From Paramoeba atlantica (taxonomy: Eukaryota; Discosea): 64,000 bases of DNA. Position 1 is the stretch's first letter; each line of letters begins with the position of its first letter. The DNA lies in contig CDRNVI010000028.1 of assembly GCA_977017575.1 (NCBI GenBank), forward strand, positions 1-64,000. Direction: 5' to 3'. Below, piece by piece: positions 9,787-20,326 of the stretch. Below the pieces are notes generated by a model. That model was not told where the DNA came from. It was given only the letters and a program-made list of their open reading frames with translations, and made no database searches. A program made the translations under genes and the position numbers.

Positions 9787-10746
9787 TCAACTTAAGTTCA
9801 AGAGGCTATTTTCTTCATTTAAATTGATGTACGTGATATTAGTTTCAGCGAAACAATAGAAATACATGTATGATACCTTTTCTAAATCCACCTCACCGGT
9901 GAGTTTCGAGTTGTTTGAAACGTTAAGGATCAGCAGAGATTCGGGAAGTGATTTGGAAGTTATCCATCCTTCTAGATCGTTGTCATTCAGGTACAGAGTT
10001 TTCAAATACTTTGGACATGATAATGAACCAAGGTGAATCTCTCCATTGAAGTGATTGTGATCAACGTGAAGCTCGACTAGATTACTTGGAAGTTCTGTCA
10101 AAGTCACCTCGCCGTAAAATTCGTTGTAGGAGAGGTGAATTTCTTCTAGTGAGTTGGGAAGCGAGTCCCACTTCACATCTCCACTTAACACATTTCCATT
10201 CAAGTATAAAGTTACCAAATAGGGAGGAAGGGAAGAAAAGTCTACAACACCCGAAAAATCGTTTTCCTCTAGACGCAAGTGATTCAGCGTATCTGGAAAA
10301 TGAGCGAGATCGGGAGTTCCTTCCAGTTCATTATACGATACCGTAAATTTCTCCAAACCTGGAGGTAACGCCTCGACAACTACGGTGCCACTCAGATAAT
10401 TTTCTTTGAGGTGTATTTCTGTAATTGTCTGTGGCAAGTGACCCCAGAGTAAGGGTCCTTTCAGTGCATATTTACTCCAATTAATTTCATCAATCACGCC
10501 GTCGTAACACACAACTCCGGGCCACTTATCGATGGGTACAGAACTATTCCATTCGGGCAATGGATTCTCCAGACGCGAGATGACTTGCTGCATGGCGAAC
10601 TCAGGGGGTACATTTACGGCTTGAATTCGACCAAGTCGAGTTTTGGTAGATCCCGGTGGAGTTTCCAACTTTTGAACTTCCGTTTGTGATTCCATGCATC
10701 GCTTTTTTTGTGGAGGACTGCTGTCAACAGCTAGAAAAATAAGCAT
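9787..10746 (-). CDS. LRR family protein (copy 4), 8 repeats
   Basis: With 319 codons this is the longest family member here. The start is the first Met (MLIFLAVDSSPPQ), a very short hydrophobic leader. A basic, polar linker of about 35 residues precedes the family motif (LGRIQAVNVPPEFAMQQV), the N-cap is diverged (PIDKWPGVVC, with Cys kept only at the end), and about eight LRRs follow (SLPPYLVTLYLNGNVLSG). The last repeat is NVSNNSKLTG, and the C-cap is FAETNITYINL. The frame is fully open. Confidence 0.9.
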   Translation of the reverse strand: MLIFLAVDSSPPQKKRCMESQTEVQKLETPPGSTKTRLGRIQAVNVPPEFAMQQVISRLENPLPEWNSSVPIDKWPGVVCYDGVIDEINWSKYALKGPLLWGHLPQTITEIHLKENYLSGTVVVEALPPGLEKFTVSYNELEGTPDLAHFPDTLNHLRLEENDFSGVVDFSSLPPYLVTLYLNGNVLSGDVKWDSLPNSLEEIHLSYNEFYGEVTLTELPSNLVELHVDHNHFNGEIHLGSLSCPKYLKTLYLNDNDLEGWITSKSLPESLLILNVSNNSKLTGEVDLEKVSYMYFYCFAETNITYINLNEENSLLNLS

Positions 10747-10989
10747 GACGAAGCGTAGAAAACTAAATTTGATATGAAGAACCGAACTTGATTAAGTCAC
10801 CACTGGTCTAGAATATTCCCTTACTTGAACGACACTTGTGATACTTTTGGCATTATCACTTGCGACAATCTTGGCAATGGATATACTTGTGATAATTTGG
10901 GTAATGGAATAGAAACATGCTGAAAATCAGCACGGTTTTCGAAAAAAAGTAGTCCCAAAACTGCGTTTAAGTTCAAATTGCCATAAAAG

Positions 10990-11901
10990 CTACTCAACCA
11001 CTACGTGAACTCCTGTATTTGCGACTGAAAACTGCAAGTTCAGGTACCGAGAGGGTGCAATCTCGCCTGTGATTCTCTCATTGTCCGATACATCAAGCCA
11101 GCGCAACGTAAAGGGGAGACGTCGAAAGTCAACGACACCACAAAAGTCATTATTACGCAAAGACAACCCCAGGAGATTTTGCGGGAGCTGACTTAGAGAT
11201 ATCTCACCTGAAAGCAAGTTGTCCCGTAAACCAAGTTGTTTCATACTCTGAGGCAGAGAAGTCAAATCGACCGATCCCGTAAGATTATTGGAGGAAAGAT
11301 ACAACCCCTCCAGAGCTGGAGAAAGTCGCGTCAAACACACGCCTTCTGTAAACGAATTGTCGTAAATATCCAGTTCTGCCAGCTTCTGCGGGAGCGAGGT
11401 AAGATCCAATGCGCCCACAAATCGGTTCTCACTGAGGCAAATATAACGCAAGGATGAGGGCAAGTCGAGGAGATCGATTTCACCCGTCAGCGCGTTTCGC
11501 CCCACGTTGAACCGTTTCATCGTTTGCATGAAATGAGACAAATGGAGTGAGCCGTGGAGGTCGCGGCCTGTCCAGCGGATACGCGTGACGACGTCGCCCT
11601 GGCTGCAGCCGACACCGTCCCACTCGCAGGCTGGAGTTTTCGCATCCCATGTCTCGTGCGGATTTAAAATATCACGTACAAGACGTACGAGTTCATATTC
11701 TTGAGGTAAATTGGCCATGCTTACCTTTGCCCCACGCGATCGGGTGCTTGGAGGGATCTGTACGGTAGCATCGTCGGGAAGGGAAACGTTAAACTTTCGG
11801 CGCTTCTTCAAAGGAGACTCTGTGGGATCATGAGAAGAAAGCATTTTCAACTCAAGAAGAGCAAGGAAACCCATATGACAATTTTGTATTAGTAGCAACA
11901 A
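10990..11901 (-). CDS. LRR family protein (copy 5), 7 repeats
   Basis: 303 codons. An N-terminal hydrophobic stretch (MGFLALLELKMLSS) is followed by a basic cluster PLKKRRKF that resembles a nuclear signal, then the family motif VSMANLPQEYELVRLV, a canonical N-cap (AKTPACEWDGVGC), seven LRRs, the final repeat SDNERITG and the cap VANTGVHVV. Start choice affects the prediction: from Met 10 or Met 20 it may be secreted or cytosolic. The repeat region is among the closest to the family consensus. Confidence 0.9.
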   Translation of the reverse strand: MLLLIQNCHMGFLALLELKMLSSHDPTESPLKKRRKFNVSLPDDATVQIPPSTRSRGAKVSMANLPQEYELVRLVRDILNPHETWDAKTPACEWDGVGCSQGDVVTRIRWTGRDLHGSLHLSHFMQTMKRFNVGRNALTGEIDLLDLPSSLRYICLSENRFVGALDLTSLPQKLAELDIYDNSFTEGVCLTRLSPALEGLYLSSNNLTGSVDLTSLPQSMKQLGLRDNLLSGEISLSQLPQNLLGLSLRNNDFCGVVDFRRLPFTLRWLDVSDNERITGEIAPSRYLNLQFSVANTGVHVVVE

Positions 11902-12018
11902 TCAAATGCGTAACAGTAGAAAAAACGTATCGCAGGAAGTTTAGAAACGAACTGAATATGATTCGTTTATTAGAATAATAAATTCTAATGAATAATTTCA
12001 ACAAAGTAAGCGGAAACT

Positions 12019-12540
12019 TCAAGATAGCAGAAATATACTGTCATCAATATGTTGATGTAAGGTTTGACATTTTTCTAGCGATGAATCTAGTTCCAGGTAA
12101 CTAAGAAACGGTAGTGTAATCGTCAAAGCTGAATTATCCCTTGAGATAAAATGCATCCGACCCATCAACACAGTGTCATGCAGATTTTCCTCGACGACAT
12201 CGACTTCTGTAGAACGATAGATATACCGAGAATGATTCTTCATTTCCAAAGTACGCCGTAGCATGTCGTCATAAGAGCACAGCTTACACGAGTTAAAGAA
12301 TTTGACATCTGGTGTACACAGTTCCTCCATCTCTTTTCGAATTTCCATCCCCTTTTCGCTATCGTGCACGGCGATACTGTGTGATGCGCCTGAATCATTT
12401 TTCAGTAGTCCGTGTAATCGTCGACATATACGAAGTGCTTGCATAGTACTACAATCAAGCCGAAGGTTTCTAGAATATAGAAATAAAATAAAATAAAATG
12501 CGAAGACGATGCACCCCCATTCGAAAATGATGCAACACAC
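12019..12540 (-). CDS. Small hypothetical protein
   Basis: A 173-codon frame; Met at nt 12444 (MQALRICRRLHGLLKNDSGA) is the more likely start, giving about 141 residues, because the 32 residues before it are hydrophobic and AT-driven. The protein is mixed alpha/beta in character, with KFFNSCKLCSYDDML as the only Cys-bearing motif. I recognise no family. It shares strand with its LRR neighbours and shows no repeats. Confidence 0.5.
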   Translation of the reverse strand: MCCIIFEWGCIVFAFYFILFLYSRNLRLDCSTMQALRICRRLHGLLKNDSGASHSIAVHDSEKGMEIRKEMEELCTPDVKFFNSCKLCSYDDMLRRTLEMKNHSRYIYRSTEVDVVEENLHDTVLMGRMHFISRDNSALTITLPFLSYLELDSSLEKCQTLHQHIDDSIFLLS

Positions 12541-12752
12541 TTATATTTGTGTCCTTCAGCCGATTCAAGTCATTTAAAAGGCAGAATGGACGTACACCAT
12601 AGAGAATGTCGGAAAATTGTTTTATACTCGTGATTCTAAGCTTTATGAGCATAGTTTCAATTTTTGACTAACATGATGAAGTTTTTTTGAAGTCTTCCTC
12701 TTTTAACTCATTTTTTTTGACATGCCATTAGGTGACGTAATCCCTGTGACAC

Positions 12753-13514
12753 TTGGACTTCTTGATTCTGAATCGGAACAGAGTCGCGTTGCCTTTTCCG
12801 ACGTATCCTATGTCATCTAGTGACTTGGATACGAGCTCTGAACTTGCCCTCTCCGCAAGTGACGATCCCGACTGGGAGCCAAGCGATGAGTCAGGTTCCT
12901 CGATCTGTGAGGAGGAGTGGAGTGAGGAAGAGAGCATAGCCGCATACGCTTCCCTGAAAGGCGTTGAGCGTCACAAACAAGAAAATCGTGAGGACTTAGC
13001 CAAGCGTTTTTGCACGGATACAGAATCGTTACCAGTACCCAGAGATAATCCCCTAGTTTTAAAGGATGCGTTAGAAGCTAAAAATAACATGCAGTCGAAT
13101 ATTGCGGCTCCGGATTTGTTTGAATCAGATGTCGGTAACTCGCTACATGAACCGCTTGATTTCGCTGTTGAAGCAAACTTTTGTATTCTGCCCAATCTCT
13201 CTGTACGTCTGAGAATAGTTGAAGAAGAACTATTAGTCCACAAAAAAGAGCTTCTTAGTGTAAAACGAAAGTATTATTACCTTCTTCGCAAGTTCCACGA
13301 CTCCGAGAAGAAGCTCGGAGTTTATTCGGAGTTGTTGATCGGCCGCGGTTCGATCGACGCCTATAAGGGCGCCGACCCCGAATCCGCAGGGATTTGTAGA
13401 GTTTCCCACCGTCGTCTTTGTCTCGTGGGGAAAAAGTTGGGGAAAAAAAGGGAGATTCCACCAAATTCCCTTTTCAGTAGAGGAAGTCGCTCTCTGGAGC
13501 ATTCCACAGACTAG
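12753..13514 (+). CDS. Acidic protein of a mobile element (DDPDW family)
   Basis: A 253-codon plus-strand frame whose likely start is the Met at 12810 (MSSSDLDTSSELALSASDD). It has a strongly acidic N-terminus with DDPDW..SD...EEEWSEEE..AYA, then a short coiled coil (VEEELLVHKKELLSVKRKYY) and a basic C-terminus. A related acidic segment (GDDPDW..SD...EDEWSDGE..AYG) occurs at 42780-43001 beside repeat R2, so this is very probably a mobile-element protein and not a host gene. That also explains its strand, opposite to all host genes. Function unknown. Confidence 0.6.
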   Translation: MDFLILNRNRVALPFPTYPMSSSDLDTSSELALSASDDPDWEPSDESGSSICEEEWSEEESIAAYASLKGVERHKQENREDLAKRFCTDTESLPVPRDNPLVLKDALEAKNNMQSNIAAPDLFESDVGNSLHEPLDFAVEANFCILPNLSVRLRIVEEELLVHKKELLSVKRKYYYLLRKFHDSEKKLGVYSELLIGRGSIDAYKGADPESAGICRVSHRRLCLVGKKLGKKREIPPNSLFSRGSRSLEHSTD

Positions 13515-13518
13515 TATT

Positions 13519-13767
13519 ATGATGGTAAGAGAACGCTTCCATCCGAAGATCACTCACTCTACTCAGGTATACGCCTGCCTTTATTATGCGCATCATTTTA
13601 TTCTTTTGCATGTTCGTGAGCATTCTCTTTCAGTGTACGACAGCTTTCGCGGTTACGCTACACATTCGGCCCAAAACAACATAGAAAAGTTCCGGCATAG
13701 TCTGTCGACCATGCTAAATTGCCATTCACCCAAAGTGCATTCCATCGTGTATGTGACTTGTATTTGA
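13519..13767 (+). CDS. Possible partial Ulp1/C48-like peptidase fragment
   Basis: An 82-codon frame directly after the acidic ORF. The stretch YAHHFILLHVREHSLSVYDS resembles the His and Asp motifs of C48-type cysteine peptidases (HWxLLxVD....hxxYDS). No downstream catalytic Cys box is evident. Several mobile-element classes carry such peptidases. The match is short, so the assignment is tentative, and the element is treated as a broken relic. Confidence 0.3.
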   Translation: MMVRERFHPKITHSTQVYACLYYAHHFILLHVREHSLSVYDSFRGYATHSAQNNIEKFRHSLSTMLNCHSPKVHSIVYVTCI

Positions 13768-13799
13768 ATATTCCACTGTATGCATGTTTTTAATCCTTT

Positions 13800-14279
13800 T
13801 AATAAGACGTGTCTTGTCTAAGGTCAATCAGTCCAGTATCTTATCCACCGTAAGCGCTTTCACACTCCTCACCACATCCCTTACCACATCCCACAACATC
13901 TTCGGCTTATTCTTGGGGTCCTGTTTTTGACCCCACCCCTCCTAGCGTTGCTTTTCACCAAAACCAGGCAACTCTAAATAGGGGGGATAGTATGTATGAT
14001 TAAAATAAGCACTAGAAATCGCTAAACAATCACAAATAATAAGCCACGATAAGAAAAAAAGTTTTTAGTAAAAAAAATAAGCGCCGCTCTGCGGCGCTTA
14101 TAGGCACGGAACCCAAAATTCAACTCTAAATAGGGGGGTTTGAGCGCTCAATAGTAAATAGGGGGGGGGACAGTACCTTTCCTCCCAAGGTTCAACTTTA
14201 GTACATCTCGAAAATCCAGCTTCCCCTATTATAGCCCTATTATTGTACTATCTTATTCCTTCCCGAAGTGAAAATAATA
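13800..14279. repeat. G-run repeats and a GCGCCGC hairpin
   Basis: Three CTCTAAATAGGGGGG or AGTAAATAGGGGGG words (near 13972, 14132 and 14153) sit around a GC hairpin (GCGCCGCTCTGCGGCGC near 14080). Similar GC hairpins occur near 28766 and 49027. The words look like ends of a non-coding transposon family. Confidence 0.5.
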
Positions 14280-14975
14280 TCAAGAATAAATGCGTGGTTT
14301 ATACCCTGAATGCGTACCTTGAATAATAAATGAATTGCCATGTAAGATAATATCCATTCCGCAAGGCAAAATTGATACATCTAACTCTCCTTCAAAATTA
14401 TTGTTTTGTAGGTAGAGCATCCTAAAGGTAGAAGGTAGATTACGTAAAGATATCTCACCGGAGAACTTATTCTCGTGAAGCCACGCATTACGAATTTCTG
14501 GTGGAAAGTCCTGCAACACAAGGGTCCCGCTTAGTTCGTTGCGATATAAGGACAGAGTATCCAGGTTTCGCGGAACAGAGTTCAGAGGCAGTTCTCCGTA
14601 AAAGCGGCATTCACTACCGTATAAAATCTGCAAGGAATCAGGTAGCGCCGTGTACTCTATTGTCTGACTAAATTGGTTCTCAGAAATTTTGAGTGTTGTG
14701 AGCTGGTGTGGTAAGAAGCTCCATGAAAGTGCGCCTTTCAAGAACTTTGCTGTCCACGCAATTTCCTTGACTTGCCCCGATTGATCACAGGTGACTCCAA
14801 TCCATTTATCTATTGGAGTTGTCAGATTCCAATTGTACTCTGGGTGAGTCACATTTTGCAAAAGCATACAAAGCTGAAGTTCGGGAGAAAGCGTAATTTT
14901 GTTTATTCTACCAAGGCGTGAGACGGAAGATGAATCCGCAGATTCCCACGTGGGTAGCATGCTGGAAATAATCAT
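14280..14975 (-). CDS. LRR family protein (copy 6)
   Basis: 231 codons. The family motif is LGRINKITLSPELQLCMLL, the N-cap is TTPIDKWIGVTC with one Cys lost (as in the 9787-10746 gene, so the two form a subgroup with PIDKW), and six LRRs follow, including NLPSTFRMLYLQNNNFEG. The C-terminus is atypical (SFIIQGTHSGYKPRIYS) and lacks a clear TKI cap. Met 1 or Met 6 could be the start, giving a weak signal sequence. Confidence 0.87.
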   Translation of the reverse strand: MIISSMLPTWESADSSSVSRLGRINKITLSPELQLCMLLQNVTHPEYNWNLTTPIDKWIGVTCDQSGQVKEIAWTAKFLKGALSWSFLPHQLTTLKISENQFSQTIEYTALPDSLQILYGSECRFYGELPLNSVPRNLDTLSLYRNELSGTLVLQDFPPEIRNAWLHENKFSGEISLRNLPSTFRMLYLQNNNFEGELDVSILPCGMDIILHGNSFIIQGTHSGYKPRIYS

Positions 14976-15737
14976 ATCGGTAAAAAACCTGGAAACAAAA
15001 TTCTACCAAACTCGTTGACAACACGATAAAAACTCTAGAAAATTTGCTGTGCTATCTGTACTGCAGACTGAAATTAGCTAAAAAAATGTACTATCGGTAC
15101 TGTACTATTTGCGTTATAAGTTTATTTGAGGTACAATTATCCTATGATGCCCCTGGTACTCGAGGAGTTGTAGCATTTAGGCTTCCTATGTCAATGTTGT
15201 TGTGTATTCAGCTAGCATTTGGACGTGTTTTATTTCAATAGTTGAAGGGAGGGACAGTTGTACGGTGATGTGTGCACAGTTGCACAAATTAGAAATACAC
15301 ATATTTTTGAAAATTAAACTCTGTAAACTGTATATCAAGATAAACACGATTCCATTAACAATATCTGATTAATTTCGCATCCAATCAAAGTTGGATAGGT
15401 TCATAACTCTCCTTTTGTGATCTTCTGGGTCAAGATGATTTTGACTCTTCGGGGATAGCAATAGGAAAAAATGTTCTGTGTTGATTTGAGCTTGAGCCTG
15501 ATGAATACAGCTCGAATCGGACCAATAACTTCTAGCATAAAGATGCTTTCTCGATTTCTTCCTCGGTACGATAAGCCGCTGGCCAACTGCCAGACCTTAT
15601 CAATTTAACAACCTATTACCCTCAATTGACTGTGATATTACCCAGTAAAGGGATACTACCTACATGCATCTCCTAGATCACGAAAGTTGATATCCAAAGG
15701 AGGAAAAGCTACACATTTTTATTTTATACATACATTT
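14976..15737. other. Intergenic region, nothing supported
   Basis: AT-rich. Short frames on both strands (15044-15241 plus, 15401-15586 minus) have no motif or repeat support, and no inverted ends are seen. Confidence 0.5.
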
Positions 15738-16481
15738 CTATGAAGAGCGGGAAATCAACTCTGGAGGGACCCGCCCCCCTCTATCTGTTACCACTCCTTC
15801 TTCTTTTAGCCTGTGTCGAAAGCGACGCTCAAGGCAAGGTTGATCACATAAATTGTAAAGCGAGTGAAAAAGAAATGTGTTGCTTGTCGACATGGGGAAA
15901 AGACTTGTGACATGAGGCTCACAAGAACTCGAAGTCTCATGTATGCCCTGTTCGGATATGTCGTTTATCAGTAAGTTTTGTTCCACGATATTTTCAAGGG
16001 ATTCGGAGTCCTCTTTTTGCGGTGGAGATCTCGTGGGCTGCCAGCTTTTTAAAAATGCCTTGACGCGCATTTTAGCCAGTTCTTGGGCCTCTGAAGTAAA
16101 ATTACGCAAAAGCACGTTGAAACGATCCTCCAAGCGAAGAAGCATGGCGCGCAGTCGAGCGTGGTAATCTTGTTCCAGATTTTGTAGTAGATGGCTCGAG
16201 AGATTGTATGAACAAACGTCTTCGGCATCTGCATCCCTGTTATTCGCTGGGTCTTTCCATTCTAGAGGTTTGAAGTGATCTACATGTAACTTCTTTACCT
16301 TTTGCTGCATATGATTAAAGAGATTGCCAACGTGTTGTTTCGTAATAATTCTTTCACCTGCTTTTGTGACAGAGATATCATGTGATTCTGGAACTACTCT
16401 GTTGTACAACAGTCGAAAGGCTTCGACCTCAGCCTCAGAAGCAGGAAAACCCGAATCTGAGTTCGATGCCTCAGACAACAT
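15738..16481 (-). CDS. Helical hypothetical protein
   Basis: 247 codons from the Met at 16481 (MLSEASNSDSGFPASEAEVE). The central portion (about residues 45-170) is rich in charged and Leu residues and predicted helical, with a coiled-coil-like section (LQNLEQDYHARLRAMLLRLE). The C-terminus is basic and polar. There is no signal peptide, catalytic motif or repeat. It is unique in the window and on the host strand. Family not recognised. Confidence 0.65.
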   Translation of the reverse strand: MLSEASNSDSGFPASEAEVEAFRLLYNRVVPESHDISVTKAGERIITKQHVGNLFNHMQQKVKKLHVDHFKPLEWKDPANNRDADAEDVCSYNLSSHLLQNLEQDYHARLRAMLLRLEDRFNVLLRNFTSEAQELAKMRVKAFLKSWQPTRSPPQKEDSESLENIVEQNLLINDISEQGIHETSSSCEPHVTSLFPMSTSNTFLFHSLYNLCDQPCLERRFRHRLKEEGVVTDRGGRVPPELISRSS

Positions 16482-16666
16482 TGCTGCAACGATAAAGTAT
16501 CTAATACCCTAATACCTAAAAATTATAATCCAACGAAATTTAAAATCTTCCTATAGCTACACATTACATCTCCAACTCCCCTTGGATAAGAAGCAAGTAA
16601 AGTTTATAAGAAAGCTAAAACCCAACCCATCCATTTATACCCATTGAACGGGAGGGATTATAAGAT

Positions 16667-16745
16667 ACTCTCCCTCACACATCCACATTCTCACGCCTCC
16701 CCACATACCACCATAGAGGTGGGGGCGGGGTACCGTAACGCCGGG
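16667..16745 (-). pseudogene. Duplicated 3' end of the Pro-rich gene
   Basis: The minus strand encodes YGTPPPP..WYVGR.E.VDV followed by a stop, matching the last 20 or so residues of the gene at 26456-27262 (YGTPPPPWRYVGRSEDVDV). The shared block extends slightly past the stop (CACACATCCAC). Upstream sequence is unrelated, so this is a truncated duplicate. Confidence 0.65.
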
Positions 16746-17417
16746 GGGGAGGGATAACAGAGAGATTACACCTTAAACGGATTAAAGGGTATTCACCTCA
16801 TTTCTAGGATATACATACAGGATGTACATATGGGATGTACATACAGGGGTGGGCACGAAAATGTGGGGGGGGTCAAAATTTCTATAACTTGGCCAATTTT
16901 GGAAAGTAGCACCGCATTCGAGAGCTCTCGCAGAGTTACGTGTCATGTGATAATGCGTTTCCCGCATGTTTTAATTTTTTAAAAAAATACAAAAACTTTT
17001 GACTTTTCAAAGTGCAAAATTCTGCAGTTAGGCCACTTTTTCGCTTTTTCCGTCCTCCTTTTTATTGGACGGGTCAGAAAAGAGCATTTTCAAATGACAG
17101 AAAGGTACAGAAACGTGACATGGGCTGTTACAGTTATTGTGGACAAATAAAAGCCTCTCATAGTATCTTCTAAGTAAAGAAATATGGGGAATCTGATTCT
17201 TTTTCCGGTGCCGCACGCCAAGCAGGTTGTCATGAGAAAATCGGAGGGAATTACATGTTGCACTACATTCAGACATTGAATTATTAAAGGGAGAACAACA
17301 TGGCGTGTTCTTAAGTGCTTTACAGAGCATGCCTAGGTGAATTATGATTGTACTTGAAAACAAATGAGGATCCTTGCGGATATTATTCATTTGACCCCCC
17401 CCCCACATTTCCTTACC
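16746..17417. other. Gene-free flank of the satellite
   Basis: It contains three GATGTACATA words (16805-16850) and AT-rich DNA. A minus frame running from the satellite edge into it has no independent support. I see no gene or RNA. Confidence 0.5.
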
Positions 17418-20190
17418 ACCGCCCCAGCATTCGTGCTGGGAGGCCCATGGGCTCCGTGTCCTTCGGGGCACACTTGCCGTTGCATTTATACATCCTCTGT
17501 AACGAGGCCCATGGGCTCCGTACCCTTCGGGGCACACTTGCCGTTGCATTTATATATTCATCCTCTGTAACGAGGCCCATGGGCTCCGTACCCTTCGGGG
17601 TACCACCGCCCCAGCATTCGTGCTGGGAGGCCCATGGGCTCCGTGTCCTTCGGGACACACTTGCCGTTGCATTTATATATTCATCCTCTGTAACGAGGCC
17701 CATGGGCTCCGTACCCTTCGGGGTACCACCGCCCCAGCATTCGTGCTGGGAGGCCCATGGGCTCCGTGTCCTTCGGGACACACTTGCCGTTGCATTTATA
17801 TATTCATCCTCTGTAACGAGGCCCATGGGCTCCGTACCCTTCGGGGCACACTTGCCGTTGCATTTATATATTCATCCTCTGTAACGAGGCCCATGGGCTC
17901 CGTACCCTTCGGGGTACCACCGCCCCAGCATTCGTGCTGGGAGGCCCATGGGCTCCGTGTCCTTCGGGACACACTTGCCGTTGCATTTATATATTCATCC
18001 TCTGTAACGAGGCCCATGGGCTCCGTACCCTTCGGGATACCACCGCCCAAGCATTCGTGCTGGGAGGCCCATGGGCTCCGTGTCCTTCGGGACACACTTG
18101 CCGTTGCATTTATATATTCATCCTCTGTAACGAGGCCCATGGGCTCCGTACCCTTCGGGGCACACTTGCCGTTGCATTTATATATTCATCCTCTGTAACG
18201 AGGCCCATGGGCTCCGTACCCTTCGGGGTACCACCGCCCCAGCATTCGTGCTGGGAGGCCCATGGGCTCCGTGTCCTTCGGGACACACTTGCCGTTGCAT
18301 TTATATATTCATCCTCTGTAACGAGGCCCATGGGCTCCGTACCCTTCGGGGTACCACCGCCCCAGCATTCGTGCTGGGAGGCCCATGGGCTCCGTGTCCT
18401 TCGGGACACACTTGCCGTTGCATTTATATATTCATCCTCTGTAACGAGGCCCATGGGCTCCGTACCCTTCGGGGCACACTTGCCGTTGCATTTATATATT
18501 CATCCTCTGTAACGAGGCCCATGGGCTCCGTACCCTTCGGGGTACCACCGCCCCAGCATTCGTGCTGGGAGGCCCATGGGCTCCGTGTCCTTCGGGACAC
18601 ACTTGCCGTTGCATTTATATATTCATCCTCTGTAACGAGGCCCATGGGCTCCGTACCCTTCGGGATACCACCGCCCAAGCATTCGTGCTGGGAGGCCCAT
18701 GGGCTCCGTGTCCTTCGGGGCACACTTGCCGTTGCATTTATATATTCATCCTCTGTAACGAGGCCCATGGGCTCCGTACCCTTCGGGGCACACTTGCCGT
18801 TGCATTTATATATTCATCCTCTGTAACGAGGCCCATGGGCTCCGTACCCTTCGGGGTACCACCGCCCCAGCATTCGTGCTGGGAGGCCCATGGGCTCCGT
18901 GTCCTTCGGGACACACTTGCCGTTGCATTTATATATTCATCCTCTGTAACGAGGCCCATGGGCTCCGTACCCTTCGGGATACCACCGCCCAAGCATTCGT
19001 GCTGGGAGGCCCATGGGCTCCGTGTCCTTCGGGACACACTTGCCGTTGCATTTATATATTCATCCTCTGTAACGAGGCCCATGGGCTCCGTACCCTTCGG
19101 GGTACCACCGCCCCAGCATTCGTGCTGGGAGGCCCATGGGCTCCGTGTCCTTCGGGACACACTTGCCGTTGCATTTATATATTCATCCTCTGTAACGAGG
19201 CCCATGGGCTCCGTACCCTTCGGGGCACACTTGCCGTTGCATTTATATATTCATCCTCTGTAACGAGGCCCATGGGCTCCGTACCCTTCGGGGTACCACC
19301 GCCCCAGCATTCGTGCTGGGAGGCCCATGGGCTCCGTGTCCTTCGGGACACACTTGCCGTTGCATTTATATATTCATCCTCTGTAACGAGGCCCATGGGC
19401 TCCGTACCCTTCGGGATACCACCGCCCAAGCATTCGTGCTGGGAGGCCCATGGGCTCCGTGTCCTTAGGGACACACTTGCCGTTGCATTTATATATTCAT
19501 CCTCTGTAACGAGGCCCATGGGCTCCGTACCCTTCGGGGCACACTTGCCGTTGCATTTATATATTCATCCTCTGTAACGAGGCCCATGGGCTCCGTACCC
19601 TTCGGGGTACCACCGCCCCAGCATTCGTGCTGGGAGGCCCATGGGCTCCGTGTCCTTCGGGACACACTTGCCGTTGCATTTATATATTCATCCTCTGTAA
19701 CGAGGCCCATGGGCTCCGTACCCTTCGGGGTACCACCGCCCCAGCATTCGTGCTGGGAGGCCCATGGGCTCCGTGTCCTTCGGGACACACTTGCCGTTGC
19801 ATTTATATATTCATCCTCTGTAACGAGGCCCATGGGCTCCGTACCCTTCGGGGTACCACCGCCCCAGCATTCGTGCTGGGAGGCCCATGGGCTCCGTGTC
19901 CTTCGGGACACACTTGCCGTTGCATTTATATATTCATCCTCTGTAATGAGGCCCATGGGCTCCGTACCCTTCGGGGTACCACCGCCCCAGCATTCGTGCT
20001 GGGAGGCCCATGGGCTCCGTGTCCTTCGGGACACACTTGCCGTTGCATTTATATATTCATCCTCTGTAACGAGGCCCATGGGCTCCGTACCCTTCGGGGT
20101 ACCACCGCCCCAGCATTCGTGCTGGGAGGCCCATGGGCTCCGTGTCCTTCGGGACACACTTGCCGTTCCATTTGCGCTATACATCCTCCT
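17418..20190 (+). repeat. Higher-order satellite of TTCG-loop hairpins
   Basis: A 2.8-kb tandem array. The main unit is 123 bp (first clean copy at 17601) and a short unit is 68 bp; the short one equals the long one minus 55 bp. Starting at 17601 the order is A A B | A a B | A A B | A a B | A a A B | A a B | A A A A A, where a carries GGGATACCACCGCCCAAGC in place of GGGGTACCACCGCCCCAGC. The A-A/a-B module is 314 bp. Each long unit can form three hairpins with a TTCG loop: CCCAGCA-TTCG-TGCTGGG, GTGTCC-TTCG-GGACAC and, across the unit boundary, GTACCC-TTCG-GGGTAC, plus two GCCCATGGGC palindromes. Both strands are open in several frames because 123 is 41 codons, which is not evidence of coding. 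Confidence 0.92.
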
Positions 20191-20326
20191 CTTCAGCATG
20201 TTTTTTTAATGAAGTGAAAACAGAATAAAAACAGAAGGGAGAGGGTGGGAAGTTGTGACGTGCTATGGCATGCCTGGGACCTAGGGCTTGGTCCCGGTAA
20301 CATGGTGCTTACGAAGGAGTGATAAT

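Noticed and set aside
17418-20190. CRISPR-like array
   Set aside because: There are no unique spacers between the repeats, units are joined directly, and the genome looks eukaryotic.
17413-20209. Many overlapping open frames of 114-236 codons on both strands, built from a 41-residue repeat
   Set aside because: They follow from a 123-bp (41-codon) repeat lacking stops in several frames; the 68-bp units shift the frame, and there is no unique start or end. I treat the array as a satellite.
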